Source: Ustilago trichophora (Eukaryota; Basidiomycota; Ustilaginomycetes; Ustilaginales; Ustilaginaceae). Taken from it: a stretch of DNA of 64,000 nucleotides. Below the pieces are notes generated by a model. The model ran no database searches and was not told where the DNA came from. It was given only the letters and a program-made list of their open reading frames with translations. The translations under genes and the position numbers were made by a program. This document shows, one piece after another, positions 17,613 through 27,924 of the stretch (positions are counted from its first letter, which is position 1; each line of letters starts with the position of its first letter). The DNA is taken from positions 868,001-932,000 of the forward strand of contig OOIN01000001.1 in the NCBI GenBank assembly GCA_900323505.1. Reading direction: 5' to 3'.

Positions 17613-20075
17613 CTACACCTTGCGAAACACCCGCTTCTTGCTCTTCATCTGGCGACTGGTTTCGAAGTCGTCTTCTTCGCTTTCTTCCTGGTCGCTGTCT
17701 GCTGTCAATGTCGGCACTGTTGCTGTTCGTGCAGGTATTTGCTTAGACGCTTTCGCATGCGTGACTGCATCCAGCCGAGGCTTCTTACCCACTGCTTGTT
17801 CTGCCTCACTCTCCTGCTCCTCCTCCTCGTCTTCAGACTCTTCTGCCTCCCTCTCCCTCTCCACATTCGCAGAACCCCCAGCTGTACCACCAAATCGACC
17901 CACGCCCATCATCATCTGCTGAGGCGTCCCATAACTGGTATCCGACATCTGGGTAAAAGTCGTAATATCCCCCTCCGAAACCTTTTTCGTCTTTCTACAC
18001 TGAGCAAAGAACAATTTCACATCTCTCTCGCAGATGTTCTCCAACGAGTACGTGTTACCCGATGGGACCTGAAACACGCCCTCTGGTCCGACGATGAAGC
18101 TCTTCCTATGCACTGTTGCACGTAGGGCTCCTTGAAGTACGCAGAATACAAAGCTGTTGTCTTTGCTCGGTTTTGTAGGCTTTCGTGTTCCTGGGGGCAG
18201 TTGAAGGATTCCTGTGGCCATGAGGCCGCCACAGTTGAAGAGTTTTTCGAACCGGAATTGTTGGTTGGCAGCAACGAGGGGTTGGAGGGAGGATTTCGTG
18301 CGGACGATGCTGGTCAGGATTTCGATCTGGTCTTCGTCGTCGATGACGAGGCCGGTTTCAACCGTCTTGACATCCCAGCCATCTTCGGGATGGACAGTGT
18401 CGGCTGTGGGGTCCAGTTGGACCTCCCACGGTCTTTCAGGATCGGGCGTGCGGGATGGCGGGCGAGGGGTACGATCTTCGCTCTTGCGATCGATCTTGCG
18501 GCGGGAAGTCGTGGTGCGAGGTCGCGTGGTGCCTGCAAAGGTGCCCTCTCCGGGTGCACGCGGCACGCGGATCACTTCTTTGATGTCCAACACCGGAACT
18601 CGCTTACGCATCAGCATCATCGAAGGATCATCCTCGAACTCATCCTCACCTGGACGGCGGCGGAGATCCTCAACAGTTGATCCGGTAGGAAGCGAGGGTC
18701 GACCATATCGGATACGCTCGCCACGCCAGTATTCGAGCGGTGCGAAGCGCTGACGAGTGCTACGACGGACACCATTCTCATCGAACACGGTGGCTTCGCG
18801 TGGTGGGGGGCGCACCTTCTCTACGACCTCTCCTGCTGTTCGTTTGGTCTTGGAGGCGGAAGACGCCTTCGGTTTCGAGCTACTCGCCGCAGGACGGCTG
18901 GTACCGTCGGCGCTCGCTTTCGACTTTTGAGCAGGTCGAGATGATGGCGCTACTCGAGATTCATCGTACGTGGGCTCTTCAGCAGCCCGATTCTTTGGTG
19001 GTCTCCCTCGTTTGCGTTTTGGCGGTTGAGCTGGCTCAGGGGCCGGCGAGGGTGATGGAGGAGGCAAGTGAGCGGGTTCTGGTTCATCGTAGTCGTCCTC
19101 GTACGTTGGCTCTGGTTCCGGCTCTGGTTCGGCTGCGCGGCTCTTTGGCGGTCGCCCTGTTTTGCGTTTTGGCGATTGGGCTGATTGTGATGCGGATACA
19201 GACGGTTTGGGTCTGGATGCCGTTGAGGCTGGTAACGGGTCCCCTTCCACCGGTGCTGCTTGCTTCTTTGCTGCTGGCTTCGCTAGTGATCTCGGCTTCG
19301 GCGCCGGAGCATTTGCCTTCGCCTTGGCTGGCGAAGCGCGAACAGGAACAACGTCGTAGTCACTTTGCGCATCCATGTCCTGATCGTCGTCATATGCGGA
19401 GTTCAAGCGCTGCTGGAGGTGAGCAAGAATTCCATCGTCATCTTCCGAATCTGAGAGATCCACCCTGCGTCCAGTTGATGCTGCTTTTCCCTTGCCTTTG
19501 CCCTTTGGCGTGGTCTGTCGTGCAGAAAGACCCTTTGCTGGAGCACTTAGCGTAGGTGGTGCTCTTGGCAGCTCATCATAATCCTCGTTGTCATCGGCCC
19601 CCATTGCACCAAGGTCAAAGCTCCTCGAACCAGTGGACAAGTTTGGCAGATCCAAATCATCTTCGTCGTCGTCATCTGCCAATGTGATGTTTGCTTTCCC
19701 TTTCCTCGCAGATGAGCTGGTCGATATCGTCGAGGGCCGCGATGACCTCAACAAGGACCGTGGTGAAGGCGCTGAGCTGTTCTGAATGTCCATCATGCTG
19801 CTACTCGATGCCGCCTGCCGACCTTTGCCATTGACTCCCGTGCCGGACCGCCGGCTGAAGGGGGTCTCGTCAAATGAATCATAGTCATCCTCATCATCGT
19901 CTTCCTCCTCATCTGCGATTGTTTGTTGACCGTGATCGAGTGCGGCCTGACTGGCCTTGTAGAATGCTTCGAGATCTTCGAAACCGTCTTGGTCTCGTGC
20001 GACCGCAGAGAGACGGAGACCGGTACGCGATCCTACGCCGGCTTCGTGGAAGCGACGGGATGCTTGGGGTGCCAT
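17613..20075 (-). CDS. Mif2/CENP-C inner kinetochore protein
   Basis: This 820-residue protein has the CENP-C architecture. The N-terminal Mif2 region (SRRFHEAGVGSRTGLRLS, residues 6-23) comes first, then a long acidic disordered part. Two basic GRPP AT-hook-like motifs lie at about 303-311 and 353-361. The CENP-C signature RRSTRQRFAPLEYWRGER spans residues 437-454; it contacts the CENP-A nucleosome. A C-terminal cupin dimerisation domain covers about 620-715 (FEKLFNCGGLMATGILQLPPG, FVFCVLQGALRATV). Together these link centromeric chromatin to the outer kinetochore. The two AT-hook regions are part of an imperfect 50-residue duplication. ATG 20075 lies directly before the Mif2 N-terminal motif, which fixes the start. 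Confidence 0.95.
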   Translation of the reverse strand: MAPQASRRFHEAGVGSRTGLRLSAVARDQDGFEDLEAFYKASQAALDHGQQTIADEEEDDDEDDYDSFDETPFSRRSGTGVNGKGRQAASSSSMMDIQNSSAPSPRSLLRSSRPSTISTSSSARKGKANITLADDDDEDDLDLPNLSTGSRSFDLGAMGADDNEDYDELPRAPPTLSAPAKGLSARQTTPKGKGKGKAASTGRRVDLSDSEDDDGILAHLQQRLNSAYDDDQDMDAQSDYDVVPVRASPAKAKANAPAPKPRSLAKPAAKKQAAPVEGDPLPASTASRPKPSVSASQSAQSPKRKTGRPPKSRAAEPEPEPEPTYEDDYDEPEPAHLPPPSPSPAPEPAQPPKRKRGRPPKNRAAEEPTYDESRVAPSSRPAQKSKASADGTSRPAASSSKPKASSASKTKRTAGEVVEKVRPPPREATVFDENGVRRSTRQRFAPLEYWRGERIRYGRPSLPTGSTVEDLRRRPGEDEFEDDPSMMLMRKRVPVLDIKEVIRVPRAPGEGTFAGTTRPRTTTSRRKIDRKSEDRTPRPPSRTPDPERPWEVQLDPTADTVHPEDGWDVKTVETGLVIDDEDQIEILTSIVRTKSSLQPLVAANQQFRFEKLFNCGGLMATGILQLPPGTRKPTKPSKDNSFVFCVLQGALRATVHRKSFIVGPEGVFQVPSGNTYSLENICERDVKLFFAQCRKTKKVSEGDITTFTQMSDTSYGTPQQMMMGVGRFGGTAGGSANVEREREAEESEDEEEEQESEAEQAVGKKPRLDAVTHAKASKQIPARTATVPTLTADSDQEESEEDDFETSRQMKSKKRVFRKV

Positions 20076-20831
20076 CGAGATGGCAAATCTGCACGCTACG
20101 TGCTGCTATGCTGCGCGTTCAAGAGTTGAGAGTGTGCGACGATGAAGGCTGAGGCGTGGAAAGTGGAGGTCAAGTTGTTGGTTTATGCGTTCTCGGCTGT
20201 CGTTCAGTATAGACCTTCAATATCGGCTCGTGTTAGGTGAGGTAGGATAGGATGCAGCTGTGGGCGTGGCTAGATGACCATCATACGGCAAGTACGGTCG
20301 ACCAAAAGGGCGGATGGATGATTGTGATGAGAAGGATGCTTCATGGCAAAACATTCGAGGCTTCGGGTCTTTCATGAAATCTGACGCGCTAGTTCTGTGT
20401 GTGCATCGAGCGGCGTCAACTTTTGTTTTGGCTGTTGTTTTCTGGCTTGGCCTTCAAAGCGACGCGCCTCAGCCACGCGCTCAGGGTCCAGCCAGCCATC
20501 GAGAAAAAAAAATCCGAATTTGTGCGATCGCCGTAGCGAACACTTTGTTCGGTTTTTTTTCTCTTTCAGTGTTAACGCTCACAGCGGCCTTTCAAACCGG
20601 CAGGCTCAATGCTGTGCTCAAAGACGGCAGTTTGACTCGATCTTGTATGAAGCAGAAAAATGCAGCGACAAAGCTTGTGTGAATGTATATGTTCTAGTTG
20701 GGTATGCGTGGCCGAGAACAATGCAGGTGCATAAAGCATCCTTCTATAGTGGATTGTACTTCTTAAGAGTGAGCATTGAGAAGGCCCTCTCATGACGGTT
20801 GATACTGAGCGCATATGGGGTGACATGCTGA
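20076..20831 (-). promoter_or_regulatory. Mif2 promoter region and Dpb11 3' flank
   Basis: These 756 bases lie between the Dpb11-like stop and the Mif2 start, both on the minus strand. No gene or repeat of note is visible. Short open frames here lack any recognisable content. Confidence 0.45.
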
Positions 20832-23800
20832 CTAGCGTCTCGCCAAGGGCTGTCGACGCACCACCGGCCGCTTTGTCGGGCTCTCGCTGTTGCGATTCTC
20901 CCATTGATGTCTGCCGTACCGTCCTGCACCAAACGTATCGTCGGCGCCGCGTTTGCGTGGCACCTCCACCTCTGCAGCACCATCAAAGCTATCCATCTGC
21001 ACCTCCTCGGTCCTATCTCCATCATCGCCTTCGGCCGTCTGTCCCTCACCCACTCCCAATGGTGCAGGCTGCTGATCCAGCATCTTGAGCAACTTTGTGC
21101 GTTCCCTCATAGCTGCAGGGTCGTCGTACACGATGCGAACGCTTGCATCGAAGCTCTGCGCATTCTGGCTGTTCGGTGGCAGGGCAATGTCCTTATCCAT
21201 CCCTAGAGAGTATCCGTGTGCAGCAGCCTCGGCGGCGCGTTGAGCGTCGAGCTGTGCTTGCGCCTCGAGGACCTTTTCAGGCGGAAGCATGCCTTCAGAG
21301 GAGGAGGAGCTGGGTCGGAACTCGTCCGAGCGCTGTTTGCGGGCACGCGGAGGGAGACGGCTCTTCTTACGAGCGCCTTGGGCGAGTGTACGGTTGCGGA
21401 GGAGCTCCATAACTTCGTCTGCCGAGGCGATTTGGTCTTTGGTCGTTTTGAGCAAGTCGGGCTGGTGCTTTGGCAGATTCTTGTCGGTCTTCTCCGATGA
21501 ACGTGCTGAAGGAACCCGAAGCTCTGGAAGGGGCGCATCGGTCTCTTCTTCTTCTTCGCCTTCGAACAGGGTTTGGCTCGAAGGCGCTGGAGGTGCATCG
21601 TCAGCATCAGCCTGTAGATGTCTGGGGACCTCGCCACTGAGCGTCACATCGGCATCAAAGTCGACGCCCGCAGTCAGCAGGTTAGCTTCTTCTTCCCGAT
21701 CGTCTTGCACCGCATCGATCTCTTCAGATCGTCCCCTCGTATGCCTGTCCTCGACTGCGCGATCCTCTGCCAAAGTGTGACGCGCAGCGTCAGCCGAAAT
21801 GGAGCGATGCCACGGCTTAGCTGCAGCTACGAGTTCCGCTTGCGTCTGCTGACTGCCTTGCACAGCCTGCGACCCCTGCCTCTTCTGCAGGGACGTCTGT
21901 GAAGCTTGCGACAGAAAGTTGCCGGTGGCTGATCCGTCCGAGCTGGAGAGCACGGTGAGGAGCGACCTGGACGGGTCCATGGAAGCAGGGAAGAGGCTTT
22001 CATCGACTCGGATGTTTTGCTCGAGACATTTGTCGAGCCAGTTCGGATGCACGAGGAAGGTGCTCGTACCGAGGTCCTTGCTTTCACGAGGTGGGCTAGA
22101 ACCTCGATGCAAGAGATGCGTGGTCGATTCGTTGGCTTGCGCCTGCCAGCAGCCTCCGAGCTGCAACACCTTGCGTTCTAGCATGACGCTCTGAGCGGTC
22201 ATGACTTTGGATCTGGACACTGTGCAGCCGGTCAAAGGGAGTGCGGACTGATCATTGACTTCGTGAGAACGGTCTTGCTTGCCATGTGAGCTGGCGACGT
22301 TCGTGTTGATGCTTGTGCCCACGCTGGAACCGCTGGCGGTCACAGCTGAAGAAGATTGCTCACCGAATGCGACGGGATTTGGCGGAGGAACCAAGCGTCC
22401 GGTCTGCCTTGCCTTGATGAGGAACTCAAGCCCGACAACGGGGATACCGCAGCTGCGTGCGCGCTGAGCACGACGTCCGTGAAAGCTCTCCTGAGTTGCG
22501 CAAATGACATGGGTCAAAGACTCGCCCTTCATCTGCTTGGCGATGGAGCCTCCGATCTCGGCGATGAGCTTGTACGCGTGGTAAAGCTCTGGCGACTCGG
22601 GCTCGAATCCAACCAGCAGCACTCTCAGTTGCTCACCCTCTGGCAGAGGCAGCGGAACTCGAGCGGGAAGAGCGGCAAAGTAGTCTTTGGGCTCAACGAA
22701 GCCTTCGTGGTGGAGGCAGTACTCGATCCAGAAATGCAGCACTGGCACCACATTTGCATCACCTAAACTCTCGATGGACGAGGCAGACGCCTTTGGCTCG
22801 ACAACGACAAAGTCGGGCGAAGTTGCCGAGTCGAGACGATGCAGAGTGGCGCCATTGTCTTTGAGCACTTGTTCGAGCGTCTGCTTGCGGCGGGCATCGT
22901 TGAGGCAGATCTTGAAGCTCTTACCGTGGAAGCAGCTGTTGCTGTTGCTGCCGTTGGTATCCTGTGTGCCAGCAGATGGGCTGGAATGCGGTAGGGTGAC
23001 GAGCTTGCTGGAAGATTTACGCATGCTGAGAGGTGCGGAAGTGGTGATGTTGGTGGCGGGAGGTGCGGGTGAGAAGCTCGATGCACGAGACATTCCAAGG
23101 AGGCTATTGCGGTGTGGGTTATACGGAGCAGTGGTGTGTGCAGATGTTGACGTAGGAGCAAGTGCGGAAGTGGAGTTGCTTGCAGATGTAGATGAGGGAG
23201 CGGAAGGTGTTGGCTTTTGAGTTGCAGACGAGGTTGCGTGTGGTTTGGGAGTGTCTCGTGCTAAGGACGAGGAGGATGGATTGCCCCGGAGTTGAGAAAG
23301 GATGTTGTCAAATGACTTTTCGGCCGCAGCAGCAGCTTTTTGCCGTGAGCCTAAAGTGATGGGCTGCTCATCGTCCTCATCATCTGGATGGCTCGCGTCA
23401 CTGATGCGTGGGTCGGAGGAGCGAGAATGCCGCCCGTTGCGGGTGAGCGAATCGGACTCGGCCAGGGCTAATTTGGATCGATTGGAGGCAATGAATGGAC
23501 TCTGGAACGAAACAGCGACAGGCTCTTGCTCGCGGACAAAGGGCGACGGGATCTTGGTTTGAGCTTTTTGGATGAGAGATTGGCGCTCAGTATTGGATGG
23601 AAGCGTTGCAAAGATCGAATAGATCTGCTCGCTCAGACAGCCAGCAGCTTGTTGACAGTCACCGAGCCATTCTGGGCGTACTGCCAGGATGCGAGAGGCT
23701 GCCTGTTCTCGAGTGCCGTTTCGACCGTGCCTGGATCTGTCCAAGAAGTGAAGCAGATGGCGTACGCTGCTGGAAGCATTGGGGTCAGCCGTGGCAGAGA

Positions 23801-24452
23801 CTAGATGAGTGATGGTGCCATCGAAGCGGAGCTCGTCTGATACCGTGGCGCCCAGCTCTTGAGCGAGAGCAACGAGCCTACGACGCTCTGCTCCTCCCAA
23901 GGCAGAAAAGCAGATGGTGATGTTGCTTAGCGCGGGCAATTGATGTTTGAGCTCGAGCTCTTCAGCATCGACGTCTTCACCGGAGAGCCAAGCTTCGCGA
24001 ACGTCGAGGATCCATTCGGGACTGACAATGTGCATGCCGAGTTCGAGTGCGAAGCGATACTTTTCGGAACCAGGCCGGTCCGCGATGAGATGTGTGACAT
24101 CTTCAGTGAGATTGCCTTCGACTCTGGCACCGAGCTCACGAGCATACTGGGTCAAGGAGGACTTGACATCGCCGAGACCGGTGATGGAGATGATGGCACC
24201 TTTGAGCGGTCGGGCCGAAGTTCCGATGAAGTCGGCATCGAGGTGTGCGCCGTGGTCGTGGCCATCGTCTCGGAGTTGCCGAAAGTGAGCGGCATCTTCG
24301 CGGTCATCTAGGAGCTCGTCTTGTTGTCGTGAACGTTTGTTCTGCGCCTGTTTGGATGAGGAAGCCGCTGAGTTGCCCGAGTCTCTTTGTGCTGGACGGA
24401 GCTTGACATTGGGGATCTTTGTGGAGCGATGCGCCCTGGCTGACCGGTTCAT
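20832..24452 (-). CDS. Dpb11/Rad4/TopBP1-like multi-BRCT checkpoint and replication protein
   Basis: The 1206-residue protein has an N-terminal BRCT pair: BRCT1 about 82-165 (VTHLIADRPGSEKYRFALEL, SPEWILDVREAW) and BRCT2 about 173-285. The linker KHQLPAL between them is close to that of fission yeast Rad4/Cut5. A second group of three BRCT-like repeats lies at about 520-610, 625-705 and 760-850. The remaining parts are Ser/Gln-rich and disordered. The C terminus is basic (RKRGADDTFGAGRYGRH, then SPTKRPVVRRQP) and looks like a nuclear localisation region. Dpb11 orthologues bind CDK-phosphorylated Sld2/Sld3 to start replication and activate ATR/Mec1. Rtt107/Brc1 is the main alternative, but the adjacent N-terminal pair fits Rad4 better. 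The start at ATG 24452 is plausible; an upstream exon cannot be excluded. Confidence 0.85.
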   Translation of the reverse strand: MNRSARAHRSTKIPNVKLRPAQRDSGNSAASSSKQAQNKRSRQQDELLDDREDAAHFRQLRDDGHDHGAHLDADFIGTSARPLKGAIISITGLGDVKSSLTQYARELGARVEGNLTEDVTHLIADRPGSEKYRFALELGMHIVSPEWILDVREAWLSGEDVDAEELELKHQLPALSNITICFSALGGAERRRLVALAQELGATVSDELRFDGTITHLVSATADPNASSSVRHLLHFLDRSRHGRNGTREQAASRILAVRPEWLGDCQQAAGCLSEQIYSIFATLPSNTERQSLIQKAQTKIPSPFVREQEPVAVSFQSPFIASNRSKLALAESDSLTRNGRHSRSSDPRISDASHPDDEDDEQPITLGSRQKAAAAAEKSFDNILSQLRGNPSSSSLARDTPKPHATSSATQKPTPSAPSSTSASNSTSALAPTSTSAHTTAPYNPHRNSLLGMSRASSFSPAPPATNITTSAPLSMRKSSSKLVTLPHSSPSAGTQDTNGSNSNSCFHGKSFKICLNDARRKQTLEQVLKDNGATLHRLDSATSPDFVVVEPKASASSIESLGDANVVPVLHFWIEYCLHHEGFVEPKDYFAALPARVPLPLPEGEQLRVLLVGFEPESPELYHAYKLIAEIGGSIAKQMKGESLTHVICATQESFHGRRAQRARSCGIPVVGLEFLIKARQTGRLVPPPNPVAFGEQSSSAVTASGSSVGTSINTNVASSHGKQDRSHEVNDQSALPLTGCTVSRSKVMTAQSVMLERKVLQLGGCWQAQANESTTHLLHRGSSPPRESKDLGTSTFLVHPNWLDKCLEQNIRVDESLFPASMDPSRSLLTVLSSSDGSATGNFLSQASQTSLQKRQGSQAVQGSQQTQAELVAAAKPWHRSISADAARHTLAEDRAVEDRHTRGRSEEIDAVQDDREEEANLLTAGVDFDADVTLSGEVPRHLQADADDAPPAPSSQTLFEGEEEEETDAPLPELRVPSARSSEKTDKNLPKHQPDLLKTTKDQIASADEVMELLRNRTLAQGARKKSRLPPRARKQRSDEFRPSSSSSEGMLPPEKVLEAQAQLDAQRAAEAAAHGYSLGMDKDIALPPNSQNAQSFDASVRIVYDDPAAMRERTKLLKMLDQQPAPLGVGEGQTAEGDDGDRTEEVQMDSFDGAAEVEVPRKRGADDTFGAGRYGRHQWENRNSESPTKRPVVRRQPLARR

Positions 24453-25357
24453 GTCGAGGCAGCGGGCGTGTCGAGGTCTCGGCGCATGAGGTGAGGATGC
24501 AGAACTGTGTAAAGTTGACGATACGTGATGAATTTGGCTGGCACTGACCGAATAATAGTGCTAGCAGAAGGTGATAGCTGCGTTGCGGCGTTGGTACGGA
24601 GGTACTTGATGACTGGGCGAACAATGAAGAATCGGGCTGAGAGCGATAGATGGGCTAGAAGGTCGATGAATATGGTTTGCGATTGTGGTCGAGGCTGAAT
24701 GATAGAATGCGATGCTGTTGATAATAGTAATGTCAATATGAGAATATATGAGAATGAAGGCTGTGGTCGAGCAGTGAAAGCGAAAGGTATCGAAGTTGTC
24801 AAAGACCTGTTGAGATTGGATCTTGGTTGCTCGCCATGATCACGGTATGAGCATGTGTGTGGCTGCGTGTTTTACCTTTTTCTGCGCCAAATAAAGATCA
24901 CAATCCCGTAAAGTGGAGTCGCGACAGGACGCGTCGGATATCGCAGCTCCAACAACAAACACTTTTGGGACATGCTCGCCTGATGCTTGCCTAGCAGCCA
25001 ACCAGCAAGCCAACCTTTCATCTATGCATGTATCTGGCTGAGACAAGAGAGGTCTCACGAGGCGCCCCATCGGTCAATTCATCGTTCCATCTTTCCCTCT
25101 TGTTGCATTTGAGATCGTGACCGGCCATTGCAGCTTCGAAAGGATCCAGCTGGTGCCTCCATCCTGCGACGAGATCATGTGAGCTTCCCTGGCTGGTCTG
25201 AGGAGGAGCGTCGACTTCAAGATCCTGATGAAAGGGACGCTTTCGTCTGAGCAAGCGTCGACATCAAGAAATCTCTCAGTAGCGTAAGCTTTCGGTGAAT
25301 GGGTCGTCAATGTCCCGACTTCTTTTCATTTTGGAACAGGTGGTCTATATCAGTAAC

Positions 25358-25398
25358 TACAGTACTGCGGGAAATGGATCCGGAGCATACAGTACAGG
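25358..25398. promoter_or_regulatory. Paired TACAGTA heptamers
   Basis: Two copies, TACAGTACTG at 25358 and TACAGTACAGG at 25388, lie 30 bases apart. This spacing puts them on nearly the same face of the DNA helix. They sit in the divergent promoter region. Confidence 0.35.
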
Positions 25399-25508
25399 TC
25401 TGTGCTGTCTGTTTGGCTGATCTTGGTTGAGCTGCATACAATCGCTACAGGTATGACAAAAGAACCCTTTCGCCCCTTGACCATCGGCGCGCGATACACT
25501 ACTGTGCG

Positions 25509-25513
<5 letters not shown>

Positions 25514-25559
<46 letters not shown>
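25514..25559 (+). repeat. (CT)23 microsatellite
   Basis: An uninterrupted CT dinucleotide run of 46 bases in the divergent intergenic region. It may act as a GAGA-like element or simply be a hypervariable locus. Confidence 0.95.
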
Positions 25560-25565
<6 letters not shown>

Positions 25566-26201
25566 CTTTGCTCGGCTCCTGTTCCGATGGCTGCTCTCCT
25601 CTCCACAAAAAGCACAAGAACACAATTTGCCCACAGCTGTTAGGTGCTGTGCTGTGCTGCAACAAATTTCAATCTGTGTGTGTTGGCAATTTAGCGTGCT
25701 CTAACGCCTCTCTCTGGCTGAGCTGCGTGATTTTCAGAGTCAGCGTCCTGTGTGCCCCGCTAAAATACAACAAAGGTCTTCAAAGGGTTCAAGAGGTTGA
25801 CACGCATCAAGGCATTCGCTTTGACCTGCCGCCGCACTGGAGCGCACAGAGTAGTCAATCACACAATCATACAGACACACTCTCTCGCTCACTCCACCTC
25901 ACACCCTATCACAATCACAATTCACCTTTTTGCTGGCTGTGTCACAAACATACCTCCTTGCCACTCTCACCCTCACCCTCATCGCTAATCATTTCAATTC
26001 ATCAGTGTAACAATCAGATCTTACTGGAGTCGCTTCGGAGGATCAGCACTCATCCTCTGTCTGGATCTATTCTTATCGCCATCATCCTTCCTCGCTCGAC
26101 TCTGTGCAAGCCAACGACAATACTCGCCTCCCATCGACGCGCAACTCCTCTCTAAATCTGCTAGCTCTGGTGCGTCTAGGGCTGGCTGATCTTTGGCAGC
26201 C

Positions 26202-27758
26202 ATGCAGTCATCCATGAACGATCGAGGCAACCCCTCTCAACCCTCTTCGGATGATGCCGATCTCACCTCCCCCGCCAACCTCCGCAAGCTCGTCCTCAAT
26301 TATCTCTTGCATCACTGCTACACCGATACTGCCATCGCCTTCGCAAAGGACGGCATCATTGGCGATCTCTACGGTGCCGAGTCATCCGCACTACCCTCCT
26401 CCTCCTCGGATTCTGCAGGCCTGACCTCGAACAACGCACGCGGTGCGACGTCTTCGGCAACAGCGTCGAGCTCGAGAGGTGCTCCATCATCATCTGCTGC
26501 TGCATCATCGACGGATGTCGCGATGAGAACGTCAAATGGTGGCGGTCGCCAAGCACATCCTCTTTCGGCTCCTCCGCTTTCGAGGGACGATTCAAGCATG
26601 GAGATCGAAGTGGAGAATCTGCTTCCCACGACTTCGGAACAGCCCGACGCATCCACAGCGCACAGCAATGGATATTCGAATGGTGCTCCGCATCGCTCTT
26701 TGCGGTCAAGATCGGGAGCAGTCGGACACGATGAAGAGCAGGACGATGAGGACTTGGAGGACGCGGAACTCGCATCCGAGTATGACGAGGTGGAGGAGGA
26801 CCTCGATGTCGATATCAGCCCTGATCTCACCGCTGAGGATGTCAAAGGCGTACTTGCCAGAAAACAGATCAAGGAGTACATCATTTCAGGTCACATCCGT
26901 CAGGCCATGGACATGATCAACGAGCATTTCCCCACCGTTCTCAATAACACCTCCAATGGTAGCAGCTCCAATGGTACCAAATCTAGCCGTACCAAGGCTA
27001 GTAGTAGCAGCAGCTCTTCCACCTCTGCCGAAAAGGTCCTCCCTGCCAACCCGACTTCTATGGAACCCGACCATCTCTTGCTCAACTTGCAAATCCAGAT
27101 GTTTATCGAGGCCATTCGATCGGCGTCTTCAGCACAACTCGCGCCTCCCTCTAGCGCTTCACTCAGTGCCAGCGGTGGATTGCCCTCGCTCGCATCGACC
27201 ACACCCGGTATCGCCGCTTCCATCTCTCGAGCAGCATCCCCCGCTCCCTCTACATCCTCCTCCAACGGCTCCGCAACCTCTGCCACGGGTACAAATGCCG
27301 CTCTCAACCCTGCACTCCACTCTGCGCTATCCTATGCCCAGGGTTTGTACGCCTCTGCCCAAAAACTACCGAGCTTCTGGCGTGCCATGTACCTGAAGGA
27401 GCTCGAACAGGTGACCGCTCTCCTGGCATATACCGATGTTGAACGTTCACCCGTTCGACGCTTCCTGACACGCTCGCGCAAAGTGGCGCTTGCAGAGCAG
27501 GTGAATTCGGCGATTCTGATTCGGAGTGGAAAGCCGAGTCAGCCGCTGATTGAGGTGGCGGTTAGGCAGACTACGTTGATGTGTTATCACGCTGCGACCG
27601 ACGAGATCAGCGTACCTGTTGGGCACCCGATGTGGGGGTTGGTGGGAGGTGGAGCCGGAGCCGGAGGGTACGATGAAGCCTCGAATGGGGGCAAGAAGAG
27701 TAGGGAAGGGAGAAAGGTTCCGCTTTGGAAGTTTAGGAGTTTTTTGCAGGAGAGGTGA
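26202..27758 (+). CDS. LisH-CTLH-CRA protein (GID/CTLH ubiquitin ligase subunit-like)
   Basis: The 518-residue protein has an N-terminal LisH motif (about 26-52, NLRKLVLNYLLHHCYTDTAI) and a CTLH motif near 212-245 (RKQIKEYIISGHIRQAMDMI). A C-terminal CRA region begins with LNLQIQMFIEAIRS and resumes at about 370-500 (SALSYAQGLYA, FWRAMYLKELEQVTALLAY). This order is shared by RanBPM/Gid1 and Gid8, scaffold subunits of the GID/CTLH E3 ligase that degrades gluconeogenic enzymes. The LisH sequence is closer to RanBPM, but there is no SPRY domain, so the exact subunit is open. Long Ser/Ala inserts split the domains. The frame extends three codons upstream from a TTG; ATG 26202 is the better start. 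Confidence 0.8.
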   Translation: MQSSMNDRGNPSQPSSDDADLTSPANLRKLVLNYLLHHCYTDTAIAFAKDGIIGDLYGAESSALPSSSSDSAGLTSNNARGATSSATASSSRGAPSSSAAASSTDVAMRTSNGGGRQAHPLSAPPLSRDDSSMEIEVENLLPTTSEQPDASTAHSNGYSNGAPHRSLRSRSGAVGHDEEQDDEDLEDAELASEYDEVEEDLDVDISPDLTAEDVKGVLARKQIKEYIISGHIRQAMDMINEHFPTVLNNTSNGSSSNGTKSSRTKASSSSSSSTSAEKVLPANPTSMEPDHLLLNLQIQMFIEAIRSASSAQLAPPSSASLSASGGLPSLASTTPGIAASISRAASPAPSTSSSNGSATSATGTNAALNPALHSALSYAQGLYASAQKLPSFWRAMYLKELEQVTALLAYTDVERSPVRRFLTRSRKVALAEQVNSAILIRSGKPSQPLIEVAVRQTTLMCYHAATDEISVPVGHPMWGLVGGGAGAGGYDEASNGGKKSREGRKVPLWKFRSFLQER

Positions 27759-27924
27759 AAAGATCTGGTGACTAGTAGACTTGTATGTCAAAAGGGGTTG
27801 CTTGTGTCTCCTTTCAGTGTAGACTCTTGTGACACTACGCATTGCAATCAAACCTACTCAACACAGACCTTGTTGTACGAGCAGAACGATTACCATTGAG
27901 AGAAACATGGATGCATCGACGAAG

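Larger units (their letters stand above)
24453..26201. promoter_or_regulatory. Divergent intergenic region, Dpb11-like / LisH-CTLH gene
   Basis: This 1749-base region separates two divergent genes. It holds a 46-base CT repeat (25514-25559), two TACAGTA heptamers (25358, 25388) and a CT-rich stretch from about 25860 to 26160 that is probably the leader of the gene at 26202. No coding sequence is supported. Confidence 0.5.

Noticed and set aside
25514..25559. Repeat run as a CRISPR-like array
   Set aside because: It is a plain dinucleotide microsatellite in a eukaryotic genome; there are no spacers.
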